The position numbers and the translations under genes are program-made. From Rhodoferax sp. (lineage in GTDB: Bacteria > Pseudomonadota > Gammaproteobacteria > Burkholderiales > Burkholderiaceae_C), in the NCBI GenBank assembly GCA_003133245.1, contig PKWM01000016.1, positions 1 through 59,223 on the forward strand: 59,223 bases of DNA. Direction: 5' to 3'. The notes beneath the pieces were generated by a model. The model saw only the letters and a program-made list of their open reading frames with translations. It did not search any database and had not been told where the DNA came from. Below, piece after piece: positions 1 to 7,005 of this stretch (its first letter is position 1; the number at the start of each line of letters is the position of its first letter).

Positions 1-38
1 GCCCGTAACGATAAATTGGATGAATAAGAATACTTTGC

Positions 39-80
39 GGGACAGACCGCAGTTACGCGAAGCGAACAAGCGCTGTCCCC
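39..80 (+). repeat. REP-like imperfect palindrome, copy A
   Basis: A 42-bp element bounded by GGGACAG and CTGTCCC arms. A second copy in the same orientation lies at 59000-59041 and matches at 38 of 42 positions. It sits just before the likely start of the EamA permease gene. The form, a short extragenic palindrome, resembles REP elements mobilised by RAYT/IS200-like transposases, but no such transposase is in the window, so that link is inference. Confidence 0.7.
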
Positions 81-91
81 AACATTTCAAG

Positions 92-955
92 ATGCTGGCA
101 GCCACAGCGTTGCTCCTCAACGCCCTGGTCTGGGGTATCTCATGGTGGCCTTTTCGCGCGTTGCAAAGCCACGGTCTGCATCCTTTGTGGGCAACGGCTT
201 TCATTTATTTGTTTGCCTTGGCGTGTCTCGGCCTGATGCGCCCGCGTGCCTGGCGCGGTTTCGTGCAGCAGCCGGCGCTGTGGTGGTTGTTATTGGCGGC
301 AGGCCTGACCAATGTCGGCTTCAACTGGGCGGTGACGGTGGGCGACGTGGTGCGCGTGGTCTTGTTGTTTTATTTGATGCCCGCCTGGTCGGTGCTGTTG
401 GCCTGGCCGCTGTTGGGTGAAAAGCCCAGCGCCGGGTCAATCCTGCGGCTGGCACTGGCGCTCAGCGGCTTGGTGATTGTGCTCAAAACCCCGGCTACGT
501 CCTGGCCGGTGCCCGAAAGCCTGGCGGACTATCTGGCGCTGATGGGCGGCTTCAGCTTTGCCCTGACCAACATCCTGCTGCGCAAATTCAATCAGACCCC
601 GGGCGAGTCACGTATGCTGGCCATGTTCGGCGGCGGTGCCGTGCTGGCGCTCGGCGCTGCCGGGTTGGGCCTGGGGCTGGGTGTGGTTACACCACCGCCC
701 CTGCCTGACATGACACGAGTGGGTCTGGTGCTGCTCGTCAGTCTGGCTTTTTTAGTCGGCAACCTTGCGCTTCAATACGGTGCGGCGCACTTGAGCGCCA
801 GCGCTACCTCGCTCATCATGCTCTCCGAAGTGGTGTTTGCCAGCGCCTCCTCGGTATTGCTGGGTACGGGCGTCTTGTCGCTGCGTACTCTGCTTGGGGG
901 CGGCTTGATTTTGTTGGCCTCGTTGTTGAGCATACTGTCTTTTGGTTGGCGCTGA
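92..955 (+). CDS. EamA/DMT-family inner-membrane transporter
   Basis: Hydrophobic protein of 287 residues with about ten predicted membrane helices arranged as two repeated EamA halves; the first starts around LLLNALVWGISWW, the second around residues 145-280. The family exports metabolites, often amino acids or related compounds; the substrate cannot be read from sequence. The frame stays open upstream to position 20, but that extension runs through a REP-like repeat and reads as non-membrane sequence, so the ATG at 92 is preferred. It converges on recX with about 25 bp between stops and no clear terminator. Confidence 0.85.
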   Translation: MLAATALLLNALVWGISWWPFRALQSHGLHPLWATAFIYLFALACLGLMRPRAWRGFVQQPALWWLLLAAGLTNVGFNWAVTVGDVVRVVLLFYLMPAWSVLLAWPLLGEKPSAGSILRLALALSGLVIVLKTPATSWPVPESLADYLALMGGFSFALTNILLRKFNQTPGESRMLAMFGGGAVLALGAAGLGLGLGVVTPPPLPDMTRVGLVLLVSLAFLVGNLALQYGAAHLSASATSLIMLSEVVFASASSVLLGTGVLSLRTLLGGGLILLASLLSILSFGWR

Positions 956-980
956 TTTGTAGGTGTTGACGGGAATAGCG

Positions 981-1421
981 TTATGCGTCTGTTACCACGC
1001 GCCGGATCACATCGGCGCTAAATCCGCGCGACAGCAGAAAGCGCATTTGTTTGGCCGCAGCCTGGGCATTGGTTGGCAGCGCGCTAAATTTTTTGTGCCA
1101 AATTTCCAGTGCCCGCTCATGTTCGTTGGCCTGTAAACCCGCCAGCGCCGCGCTGACGACTTGCCGGTCCAGCCCTTTGTCTTGCAATTCCTGCTTGATG
1201 CGGGCACTGCCTAATTTGGCCGCGCGGCGATAAAGCACCGATTCGATCACGCGCTGCTCGTTAATAAAGCCTTTGGCCTGCAGCTCATCAAGAGCCCGCT
1301 CCAGTGTGCCCGGCTCCTCCTCAAAGCGCTTGAGCTTTCGCTCCAGCTCAAGGCGCGAATATTCGCGTCCACTGAGCAGCCGCAAGGCCCGGCCTTTCAG
1401 GGAAATTTGCGCGAACGACAT
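981..1421 (-). CDS. recX: Regulatory protein RecX
   Basis: 146-residue, helix-rich protein with the RecX three-helix repeats, for example YSRLELERKLKRF, ALDELQAKGFINEQR and IKQELQDKGLDRQVV. RecX binds within the RecA filament groove and limits filament growth. It lies 3 bp downstream of the recA stop on the same strand, the usual recA-recX arrangement, so it should share the SOS-controlled recA transcript. Length is normal for the family. Confidence 0.95.
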   Translation of the reverse strand: MSFAQISLKGRALRLLSGREYSRLELERKLKRFEEEPGTLERALDELQAKGFINEQRVIESVLYRRAAKLGSARIKQELQDKGLDRQVVSAALAGLQANEHERALEIWHKKFSALPTNAQAAAKQMRFLLSRGFSADVIRRVVTDA

Positions 1422-1424
1422 GGG

Positions 1425-2519
1425 TCAAGCCGCTTTTTTACTTGGGGCTTTGGTTTTGACTTCAGGCTCGGTTGCGCCCGGGAGCAGCCGAATGCCCAGC
1501 GAGGCGCGCACCTTGTTCTCGATCTCTTTGGATAGCTCCGGGTTTTCGCGCAAAAAATCACGCGCGTTATCCCGGCCCTGGCCGATTTTTTCACCGTTGT
1601 AGGCGTACCAGGCACCCGATTTGTCGATGATGTTGGCTGTCACGCCCATGTCGACGATCTCGCCCTGACGACTGATGCCTTCGCCGAACAAAATATCAAA
1701 CTCGGCCGTTTTGAACGGCGGTGCCACTTTGTTTTTAACGACCTTGACGCGGGTTTCGTTGCCGATCGCTTCGTCTCCTTTCTTGATGGTGCCGATGCGG
1801 CGAATATCGAGCCGCACCGAGGCGTAAAACTTCAGCGCATTGCCGCCGGTGGTGGTCTCGGGGGAGCCAAACATGACGCCAATTTTCATGCGAATCTGGT
1901 TGATGAAAATCACCATGCAGTTGGTTTTTTTGATATGGGCGGTGAGTTTGCGCAACGCCTGGCTCATCAACCTGGCTTGCAAACCGGGCAGTGAATCGCC
2001 CATTTCGCCCTCCAACTCGGCCTTGGGCGTGAGTGCTGCGACCGAGTCGATGACGATCAGATCGACCGCACCGGAGCGCACCAGGCTATCGACGATTTCA
2101 AGCGCCTGCTCGCCGGTGTCGGGCTGGCTGATCAGCAGCTCTTGCAGGTTGACGCCGAGGTTTTGCGCGTACTGGATGTCAAGCGCGTGCTCGGCATCGA
2201 CAAACGCGCATTGCCCGCCTTCTTTTTGCATTTCGGCAATGGCCTGCAAGGTGAGTGTGGTCTTGCCGGACGACTCGGGCCCGTAAATTTCAATCACTCG
2301 ACCGCGCGGCAGACCGCCCACGCCCAAGGCAATGTCGAGCCCGAGCGAGCCGGTGGAAACTACCTGAATATCTTCAATCACCTCACCCTCGCCCAGGCGC
2401 ATGATGGTGCCTTTGCCAAATTGTTTTTCGATCTGGGCTAGCGCTACTTGCAGCGCTTTGGCTTTTTCGCTGTTAATGGGGCTGGGGTTGACGGTTTTAA
2501 GAGGTACGACGGCGTCCAT
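1425..2519 (-). CDS. recA: Recombinase RecA
   Basis: 364-residue RecA, the ATP-dependent strand-exchange protein and co-protease for LexA. Walker A is GPESSGKT at residues 80-87; the loop around [14 protein letters not shown] and the C-terminal domain are complete, and the tail is Lys/Ala-rich. The frame is open seven codons further upstream, but the ATG at 2519 has a good Shine-Dalgarno (GGAG about 6 nt upstream) and gives the normal N-terminus. A LexA-type box and a sigma70-like promoter lie upstream. recX follows directly. Confidence 0.98.
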   Translation of the reverse strand: MDAVVPLKTVNPSPINSEKAKALQVALAQIEKQFGKGTIMRLGEGEVIEDIQVVSTGSLGLDIALGVGGLPRGRVIEIYGPESSGKTTLTLQAIAEMQKEGGQCAFVDAEHALDIQYAQNLGVNLQELLISQPDTGEQALEIVDSLVRSGAVDLIVIDSVAALTPKAELEGEMGDSLPGLQARLMSQALRKLTAHIKKTNCMVIFINQIRMKIGVMFGSPETTTGGNALKFYASVRLDIRRIGTIKKGDEAIGNETRVKVVKNKVAPPFKTAEFDILFGEGISRQGEIVDMGVTANIIDKSGAWYAYNGEKIGQGRDNARDFLRENPELSKEIENKVRASLGIRLLPGATEPEVKTKAPSKKAA

Positions 2520-2589
2520 AAAAATCTCCTTCAATAGCAATGGGTTAAATTTGACTCGACCTGCCGCATCCTCTGGTTTTAACGACAGG

Positions 2590-2605
2590 CTGGATGCTTG
2601 AACAG
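2590..2605 (-). promoter_or_regulatory. LexA (SOS) box of recA
   Basis: Read towards recA the site is CTGT-N8-CCAG, one mismatch from the proteobacterial LexA consensus CTGT-N8-ACAG, within TACTGTTCAAGCATCCAGCC. It lies directly downstream of a -10-like element, the expected place for repression of recA. The partner gene lexA is not in the window. Confidence 0.75.
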
Positions 2606-2608
2606 TAG

Positions 2609-2636
2609 TTTATCTTGCTGGATTGGATTGTGTAAA
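2609..2636 (-). promoter_or_regulatory. sigma70-type promoter of recA
   Basis: On the minus strand TTTACA (2631-2636) is followed after 16 bp by GATAAA (2609-2614). Transcription would start inside the LexA box. The hexamers are 5/6 and 4/6 matches to consensus. Confidence 0.55.
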
Positions 2637-2672
2637 CAAGTTTTTTAGTCAATTTGGCTTACTATTAACAGC

Positions 2673-3206
2673 ATGGTAAAAATCCCTGAAATTTCCAATG
2701 CCTCCCGGGTGCCGGTCCATTCATTGACGCAGGGTGCAAAGGCGGTCGGCATCCCCGATTTCCGGGCTACGCATGTGGGGCGCTGGATGAATCTGGCGTT
2801 GCAAAAATTCGACGCCCGGGTGCTGTCCCTGATGGCGCGCAATGAAGAGATGCCACTGGCGCTGTCGAACCTCGCAGCGCGCGGGCATTTGAGTGCCTCG
2901 CACATCCACATTACACGCCATCTGGCACTTGAGGGATCACGACTAACTGATTTGGCACAGTGCGCCAACATGACTAAGCAGGCCATGGGCAAGCTGGTCG
3001 GGGAATGCGAAGCCTGGGGGCTGGTCACCCGGCTGGACTACCCACATGATGCCCGTGCCCGGCGCATTGTGTTTACGCCGGCAGGGCGGATTTGGCTAGA
3101 GGCGTTCGAGCAGGCGGTGGCGCAGGCGCAGGCCGAGCTCGCGGCGGCGGTGGGCGCAGAAGTTGCCACCGTGATTGCGATTGGGTTGGAAGCTTATGTC
3201 GCCTAG
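2673..3206 (+). CDS. MarR-family transcriptional regulator
   Basis: 177-residue winged-helix protein. The central segment, LSASHIHITRHLALEGSRLT then AQCANMTKQAMGKLVGECEAWG, matches the MarR helix-turn-helix, and the following RRIVFTPAGR is the wing. MarR proteins are usually dimeric repressors released by small phenolic or other ligands. It is divergent from recA, sharing a 150-bp intergenic region, and is followed by a two-component system after an 11-bp tandem repeat. The target genes are unknown. Confidence 0.85.
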   Translation: MVKIPEISNASRVPVHSLTQGAKAVGIPDFRATHVGRWMNLALQKFDARVLSLMARNEEMPLALSNLAARGHLSASHIHITRHLALEGSRLTDLAQCANMTKQAMGKLVGECEAWGLVTRLDYPHDARARRIVFTPAGRIWLEAFEQAVAQAQAELAAAVGAEVATVIAIGLEAYVA

Positions 3207-3247
3207 AATCACCTGACAATCACCTGACAATCACCTGACAAGCTGAC
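3207..3247 (+). repeat. 11-bp tandem repeat (three and a partial copies)
   Basis: AATCACCTGAC occurs at 3207-3217, 3218-3228 and 3229-3239, then a degenerate AAGCTGAC at 3240-3247. It begins one base after the marR stop codon and ends 24 bp before the response-regulator ATG. It could be a slippage product or direct-repeat operators; the 11-bp period is close to one helical turn. Confidence 0.85.
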
Positions 3248-3271
3248 GATCAGCCCAAGAAGGAGACGGAC

Positions 3272-3946
3272 ATGCGAATTTTGATTGCGGAAGACGACCA
3301 GGTACTGGCCGATGGACTGCTGCGCACCCTGCGTAATTCAGGTGCTGCGGTGGATCACGTTGCCAGTGGCTCTGAGGCCGATGCCGCACTGATGACCAAT
3401 ACCGAGTTCGATTTGCTGATTCTGGACTTGGGGCTGCCCAAAATGCACGGGCTTGAAGTGCTGAAAAAACTCCGCGCCCGTGGCTCTACGTTGCCAGTTT
3501 TGATTTTGACCGCTGCCGACAGTGTCGAAGAACGCGTCAAAGGGCTGGACTACGGTGCCGATGATTACATGGCCAAACCCTTTAGCTTGCAAGAGCTCGA
3601 GGCCCGCGTGCGTGCTTTAAGCCGACGCGGTATGGGCGCAGCCAGCAGCACGATCAAACACGGGCCGCTCATTTACGACCAGTCGGGGCGAGTTGCCACT
3701 ATCGACGGCGTCATGGTTGAACTCTCAGCACGCGAGCTTGGTTTGCTTGAAGTGTTGTTGCAGCGTAGCGGACGTCTGGTCAGCAAAGATCAATTGGTCG
3801 AGCGGCTGTGTGAATGGGGCGAAGAGGTGAGCAACAACGCGATTGAAGTCTATATTCACCGCTTGCGCAAAAAAATTGAAAAGGGGCCGATTCGCATCGC
3901 CACCGTAAGGGGTTTGGGTTACTGTCTGGAGAAAATACAAAGTTGA
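3272..3946 (+). CDS. OmpR/QseB-type response regulator
   Basis: 224 residues: receiver domain (about 1-115) with acidic pocket D8/D9, phospho-acceptor D52 and K102, then an OmpR-type winged helix (about 125-220) ending in IATVRGLGYCL. AAGGAGA precedes the ATG. The partner histidine kinase begins about 18 bp after the stop. It is closest in style to QseB/TctD/PmrA regulators; the regulon cannot be inferred from the window. Confidence 0.92.
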   Translation: MRILIAEDDQVLADGLLRTLRNSGAAVDHVASGSEADAALMTNTEFDLLILDLGLPKMHGLEVLKKLRARGSTLPVLILTAADSVEERVKGLDYGADDYMAKPFSLQELEARVRALSRRGMGAASSTIKHGPLIYDQSGRVATIDGVMVELSARELGLLEVLLQRSGRLVSKDQLVERLCEWGEEVSNNAIEVYIHRLRKKIEKGPIRIATVRGLGYCLEKIQS

Positions 3947-3964
3947 TTGGGAGCTGACGACGAC

Positions 3965-5419
3965 GTGAACATCTTCCACCGTGAGCAACGCTCCCTGTTC
4001 GGCGAAATCCTGGACTGGATGCTCACGCCGCTGCTGCTACTGTGGCCGGCCAGTCTGGTTTTCACCTGGATCATTGCCCAGGGCATTGCCGCCAAGCCTT
4101 ATGACCGGGCGCTGGAGTACAACGTTGGGGCGCTGGCCCAATTAATTACCACCAGCCATAACCGGGCTCAATTCAACCTGCCACTATCGGCCCGCGAATT
4201 GCTGCGTGCCGATGACGCCGACACGGTCTATTACCAGGTATTGGGTGCGCGCGGCGAGTACCTCAGTGGCGAACGTGCGCTTCCCACTCCACCGCAAAAT
4301 GAAAAAATCATATTCGGCGAGGTTCGACTTCGCGACGATGTTGTCCACGATGTTGACGTCAGAATCGCCTACACCTGGGTCAAGCTGGAACTGCCAGGAG
4401 CGCGTCCGGCCTTGGTGCAAGTGGCCGAAACGCTGGAGAAACGCTCCGTGCTGGCGACTGAAATTGTCAAAGGTGTCATGCTGCCGCAGTTTGTTATCCT
4501 GCCGGTGGCGGTGTTGCTGGTGTGGCTGGCGTTGGTTCAAGCCACCAAGCCCTTACATCAGCTCGAAGAACGCATACGTGCCCGCAAGCCCGATGACTTG
4601 AGTCCGATTGATACCCAGACGGTGCCGCTGGAAGTGGCCCCGCTGGTCTATTCGGTCAACGATCTTTTGCTGCGCTTGCAGGATTCCCTGGCGACTCAAA
4701 AGCGCTTCCTGGCTGATGCAGCGCACCAGCTCAAGACGCCGCTGGCGGGCTTGCGCATGCAGGCAGACCTGGCATTGCGCGAAGGCGCCAGCGCTGCGGA
4801 GCTCAAACAATCATTGCGTCAAATTGGTCGTGCCAGCATTCGAGCCACCCACAGCGTCAACCAGTTGCTGGCGCTGGCCCATGCTGAAAGCAGTGGCGCT
4901 GCGCTCAATCACCGTCCCTGCGATTTGGCAGAGCTGACGATGTCGGTGGTGCGCGACTGTGTGCCACGCGCCCTGGAAAGGCATATCGACCTGGGCTTTG
5001 AGGGCACGCAACCGGGCGCGCCCGGCGGTCAGTTGTCAGGCAACCCGACTCTCATCAAGGAATTGATTCGCAATCTGCTGGACAACGCCATCAATTACAC
5101 GCCCTCAAACGCTGGGCAACCCGGTGTGATCACAGTGCGTGTCCTGACCGACCTGTTTGGCAAGACCTTGGTGTTGCAAGTGGAAGACTCCGGCCCGGGC
5201 GTGCCGGAGGCTGAAAGAGAGCTGATTTTTCAGCCTTTTTACCGTTCCCTTGGAACCGAGGCCGACGGCACCGGTCTGGGCTTGCCCATTGTGATGGAAA
5301 TTGCCCATCAGCACCATGCCAGCGTCAGTTTGGAAGAAACCCAGCCGGGTCAATTTCCACCCGGTGCGCGCTTTAGCGTGCGCTTTTTTGCCGAACCGCT
5401 GCGTGTCCGCACCGCCTGA
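3965..5419 (+). CDS. Two-component sensor histidine kinase
   Basis: 484 residues if started at GTG 3965, which has GGGAG about 11 nt upstream; the frame is also open from TTG 3947. Two membrane helices (near residues 20-40 and 175-195) bracket a periplasmic domain of about 135 residues. The dimerisation box FLADAAHQLKTPLAGLRM contains H254. The ATPase domain has N box DNAINYTP, G1 DSGPGVP and G2 GTGLGLP. It resembles QseC/TctE kinases. The signal is unknown. It forms an operon with the preceding regulator. Confidence 0.9.
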   Translation: MNIFHREQRSLFGEILDWMLTPLLLLWPASLVFTWIIAQGIAAKPYDRALEYNVGALAQLITTSHNRAQFNLPLSARELLRADDADTVYYQVLGARGEYLSGERALPTPPQNEKIIFGEVRLRDDVVHDVDVRIAYTWVKLELPGARPALVQVAETLEKRSVLATEIVKGVMLPQFVILPVAVLLVWLALVQATKPLHQLEERIRARKPDDLSPIDTQTVPLEVAPLVYSVNDLLLRLQDSLATQKRFLADAAHQLKTPLAGLRMQADLALREGASAAELKQSLRQIGRASIRATHSVNQLLALAHAESSGAALNHRPCDLAELTMSVVRDCVPRALERHIDLGFEGTQPGAPGGQLSGNPTLIKELIRNLLDNAINYTPSNAGQPGVITVRVLTDLFGKTLVLQVEDSGPGVPEAERELIFQPFYRSLGTEADGTGLGLPIVMEIAHQHHASVSLEETQPGQFPPGARFSVRFFAEPLRVRTA

Positions 5420-5424
5420 TAAAC

Positions 5425-5643
5425 CTACTCGTTTGGTTTTGACGCGGCTTGTGAAGAGGGCTCAGCCTGCGCCAATTCTTGCGGGCTCAGCAGCCGCAGT
5501 GCCTCTGGTTTGATCTGCTGAACCAGGCGCTGCGGCTCGGTCTGCGCCGCAGGTGCCCAGCCCAACCCAAGCAGCAGGTCTTGAGACCATGCCAGGTACG
5601 TGCCGTTGATCAGCATCAGCATCAATACAAGAAGTCGCAACAT
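5425..5643 (-). CDS. Small exported or membrane-anchored protein of unknown function
   Basis: 72 residues with a hydrophobic N-terminus (MLRLLVLMLMLINGTYLAW) that could be a signal peptide or anchor, then a short Gln/Ala/Pro-rich segment. It starts 12 bp after the birA stop on the same strand, so it is probably cotranscribed with birA. I recognise no domain. It converges on the histidine kinase gene, with 5 bp between stops. Confidence 0.55.
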   Translation of the reverse strand: MLRLLVLMLMLINGTYLAWSQDLLLGLGWAPAAQTEPQRLVQQIKPEALRLLSPQELAQAEPSSQAASKPNE

Positions 5644-5655
5644 AAGCAGTGTGGT

Positions 5656-6411
5656 TCAAAGAAACTCGTACAACGGTGCGGGCAGAACTCGTACGCTAAC
5701 CTCGGCGCTGGTAATTTTTTTCAGCCCTTGTGCAGTTTGCACCTGCAAGGCACCCACACCATCCACGCCAAGCGCCGTGCCCACGGTGCCGTCGCTAAGA
5801 GTCACCGCCACGCCCGCGAGTGCATCGCGCTGGTTAAAGCGTTGCTGCAAGGGCGCAAACCCATGCGCCTCAAACGCTTTAATGGTTTGCAGCAACGGTT
5901 CGGCAATTCGCCGCAGGGCCAGCGGTGCGTCAATGTTCGGCCAGATCTCGCGCAACCAGGCTGCGGGTATGGACAGGCCGGCACCATCGGGTTCATCGAT
6001 ATTGATCCCCACCCCTACCACCGCGTAGCGAATGGCCGAGTTGTCACACCAATTGGCGGTCTCGATCAAAATTCCGGCCAGCTTGCGCCCGCGCCACCAT
6101 ACATCATTAGGCCACTTCAAGCGCAAGTCGGGATGCAGGCTTTGCGCCACGCTCAGCCCGACTGCCAGTGACAGGCCCGACCAGTCACTCGGTGACAAGG
6201 GCATGCCGAGCGAAAAGGTCAACGCCTGTTTACTGATCCACTTTCGCCCCAAACGTCCACGCCCCGCGGTCTGTTGCTCAGCCACCAACAGCACGGGCTC
6301 CAGGCGTCCGGCGCGCGCACGGCGCATCAGTTCGCTATTGGTCGAATCAATTTGCGGCACGACTTCAACCGCGAAGCCGGGCAGATCAAACGCAAATGAA
6401 TTTCTGGTCAT
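5656..6411 (-). CDS. birA: Biotin--[acetyl-CoA-carboxylase] ligase (class I, no HTH)
   Basis: 251 residues. It attaches biotin to carboxylase carrier protein via biotinyl-AMP. The biotin loop is GRGRLGRKW; the KWPNDV and KLAGIL motifs and a C-terminal SH3-like domain are present. The N-terminal DNA-binding domain of E. coli BirA is absent, so this enzyme should not act as the biotin repressor. Its ATG is immediately next to the stop of the upstream SET-domain gene (6412-6414). Confidence 0.93.
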   Translation of the reverse strand: MTRNSFAFDLPGFAVEVVPQIDSTNSELMRRARAGRLEPVLLVAEQQTAGRGRLGRKWISKQALTFSLGMPLSPSDWSGLSLAVGLSVAQSLHPDLRLKWPNDVWWRGRKLAGILIETANWCDNSAIRYAVVGVGINIDEPDGAGLSIPAAWLREIWPNIDAPLALRRIAEPLLQTIKAFEAHGFAPLQQRFNQRDALAGVAVTLSDGTVGTALGVDGVGALQVQTAQGLKKITSAEVSVRVLPAPLYEFL

Positions 6412-6891
6412 TCAGCGCTGGCCACGTTTGGGTGCCAACAGCGTGCCGCGGCAATTCCTGGCACCGCACCAGCACGGGTATTCGGCCTTGAGCTTGGGCG
6501 TGTAGCGCGCGTCGATGACCAGACCGTAGTCGTAGTTGAGCTCTTCGCCGGCCTTGATATTGCGCAGCGCCCTGATGAAGATGCGCCCTCCTTGCTCATC
6601 GGCTTCACAGTTGGGCTTGCAAGCATGGTTGATCCAGCGCGACGAGTTGCCGCCATAAAGCGCGTCGATCACATGGTGCTCATCAATGTGAAAATAGAAG
6701 GTGTGGTTCGGGTCGGCTGGATCATGCGGATGGCGCTTTTGTGCCTCGACCCAGGTGATGACTTCACCCACATACTCGATGATGGTCTCGCCCTCGGCAA
6801 TATCTTGCGCGGCAAACACCCCTTTACCATGCACGCCGGAGCGCCGGGTTTGAATGCGGCGACCGAGACTTGGAGTGGATTTCTTGGACAC
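6412..6891 (-). CDS. SET-domain protein (putative lysine methyltransferase)
   Basis: 159 residues from the GTG at 6891. It has a complete small SET domain: start RRSGVHGKGVFAAQDI, the catalytic NHACKPNC region, ELNYDYG, and a post-SET cysteine cluster (CWCGARNC). SET enzymes transfer methyl from S-adenosylmethionine to protein lysines; bacterial targets are mostly unknown. The frame is open much further upstream, but that part is antisense to topB. The start is uncertain because there is no strong Shine-Dalgarno. The gene abuts birA and is divergent from topB. Confidence 0.8.
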   Translation of the reverse strand: MSKKSTPSLGRRIQTRRSGVHGKGVFAAQDIAEGETIIEYVGEVITWVEAQKRHPHDPADPNHTFYFHIDEHHVIDALYGGNSSRWINHACKPNCEADEQGGRIFIRALRNIKAGEELNYDYGLVIDARYTPKLKAEYPCWCGARNCRGTLLAPKRGQR

Positions 6892-6930
6892 TTTTAAACT
6901 GGGCTGAAAAATTTGGTATGGTGAACTCGT

Positions 6931-6985
6931 ATGGGCGCGTGGGTGCGCGCCCGCGTGTGTATGCGTGCCCGCCCGTGCGAGCGCG
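6931..6985. other. Alternating purine-pyrimidine GC/GT-rich tract
   Basis: Between the divergent SET and topB genes runs a stretch dominated by GCGCGTG, GTGCGCGC and GTGTGTATGCGTGC. Such alternation can flip to Z-DNA under negative supercoiling. Its function is unproven. Confidence 0.45.
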
Positions 6986-7005
6986 AGAAACAGGATTGTA
7001 GTCAG

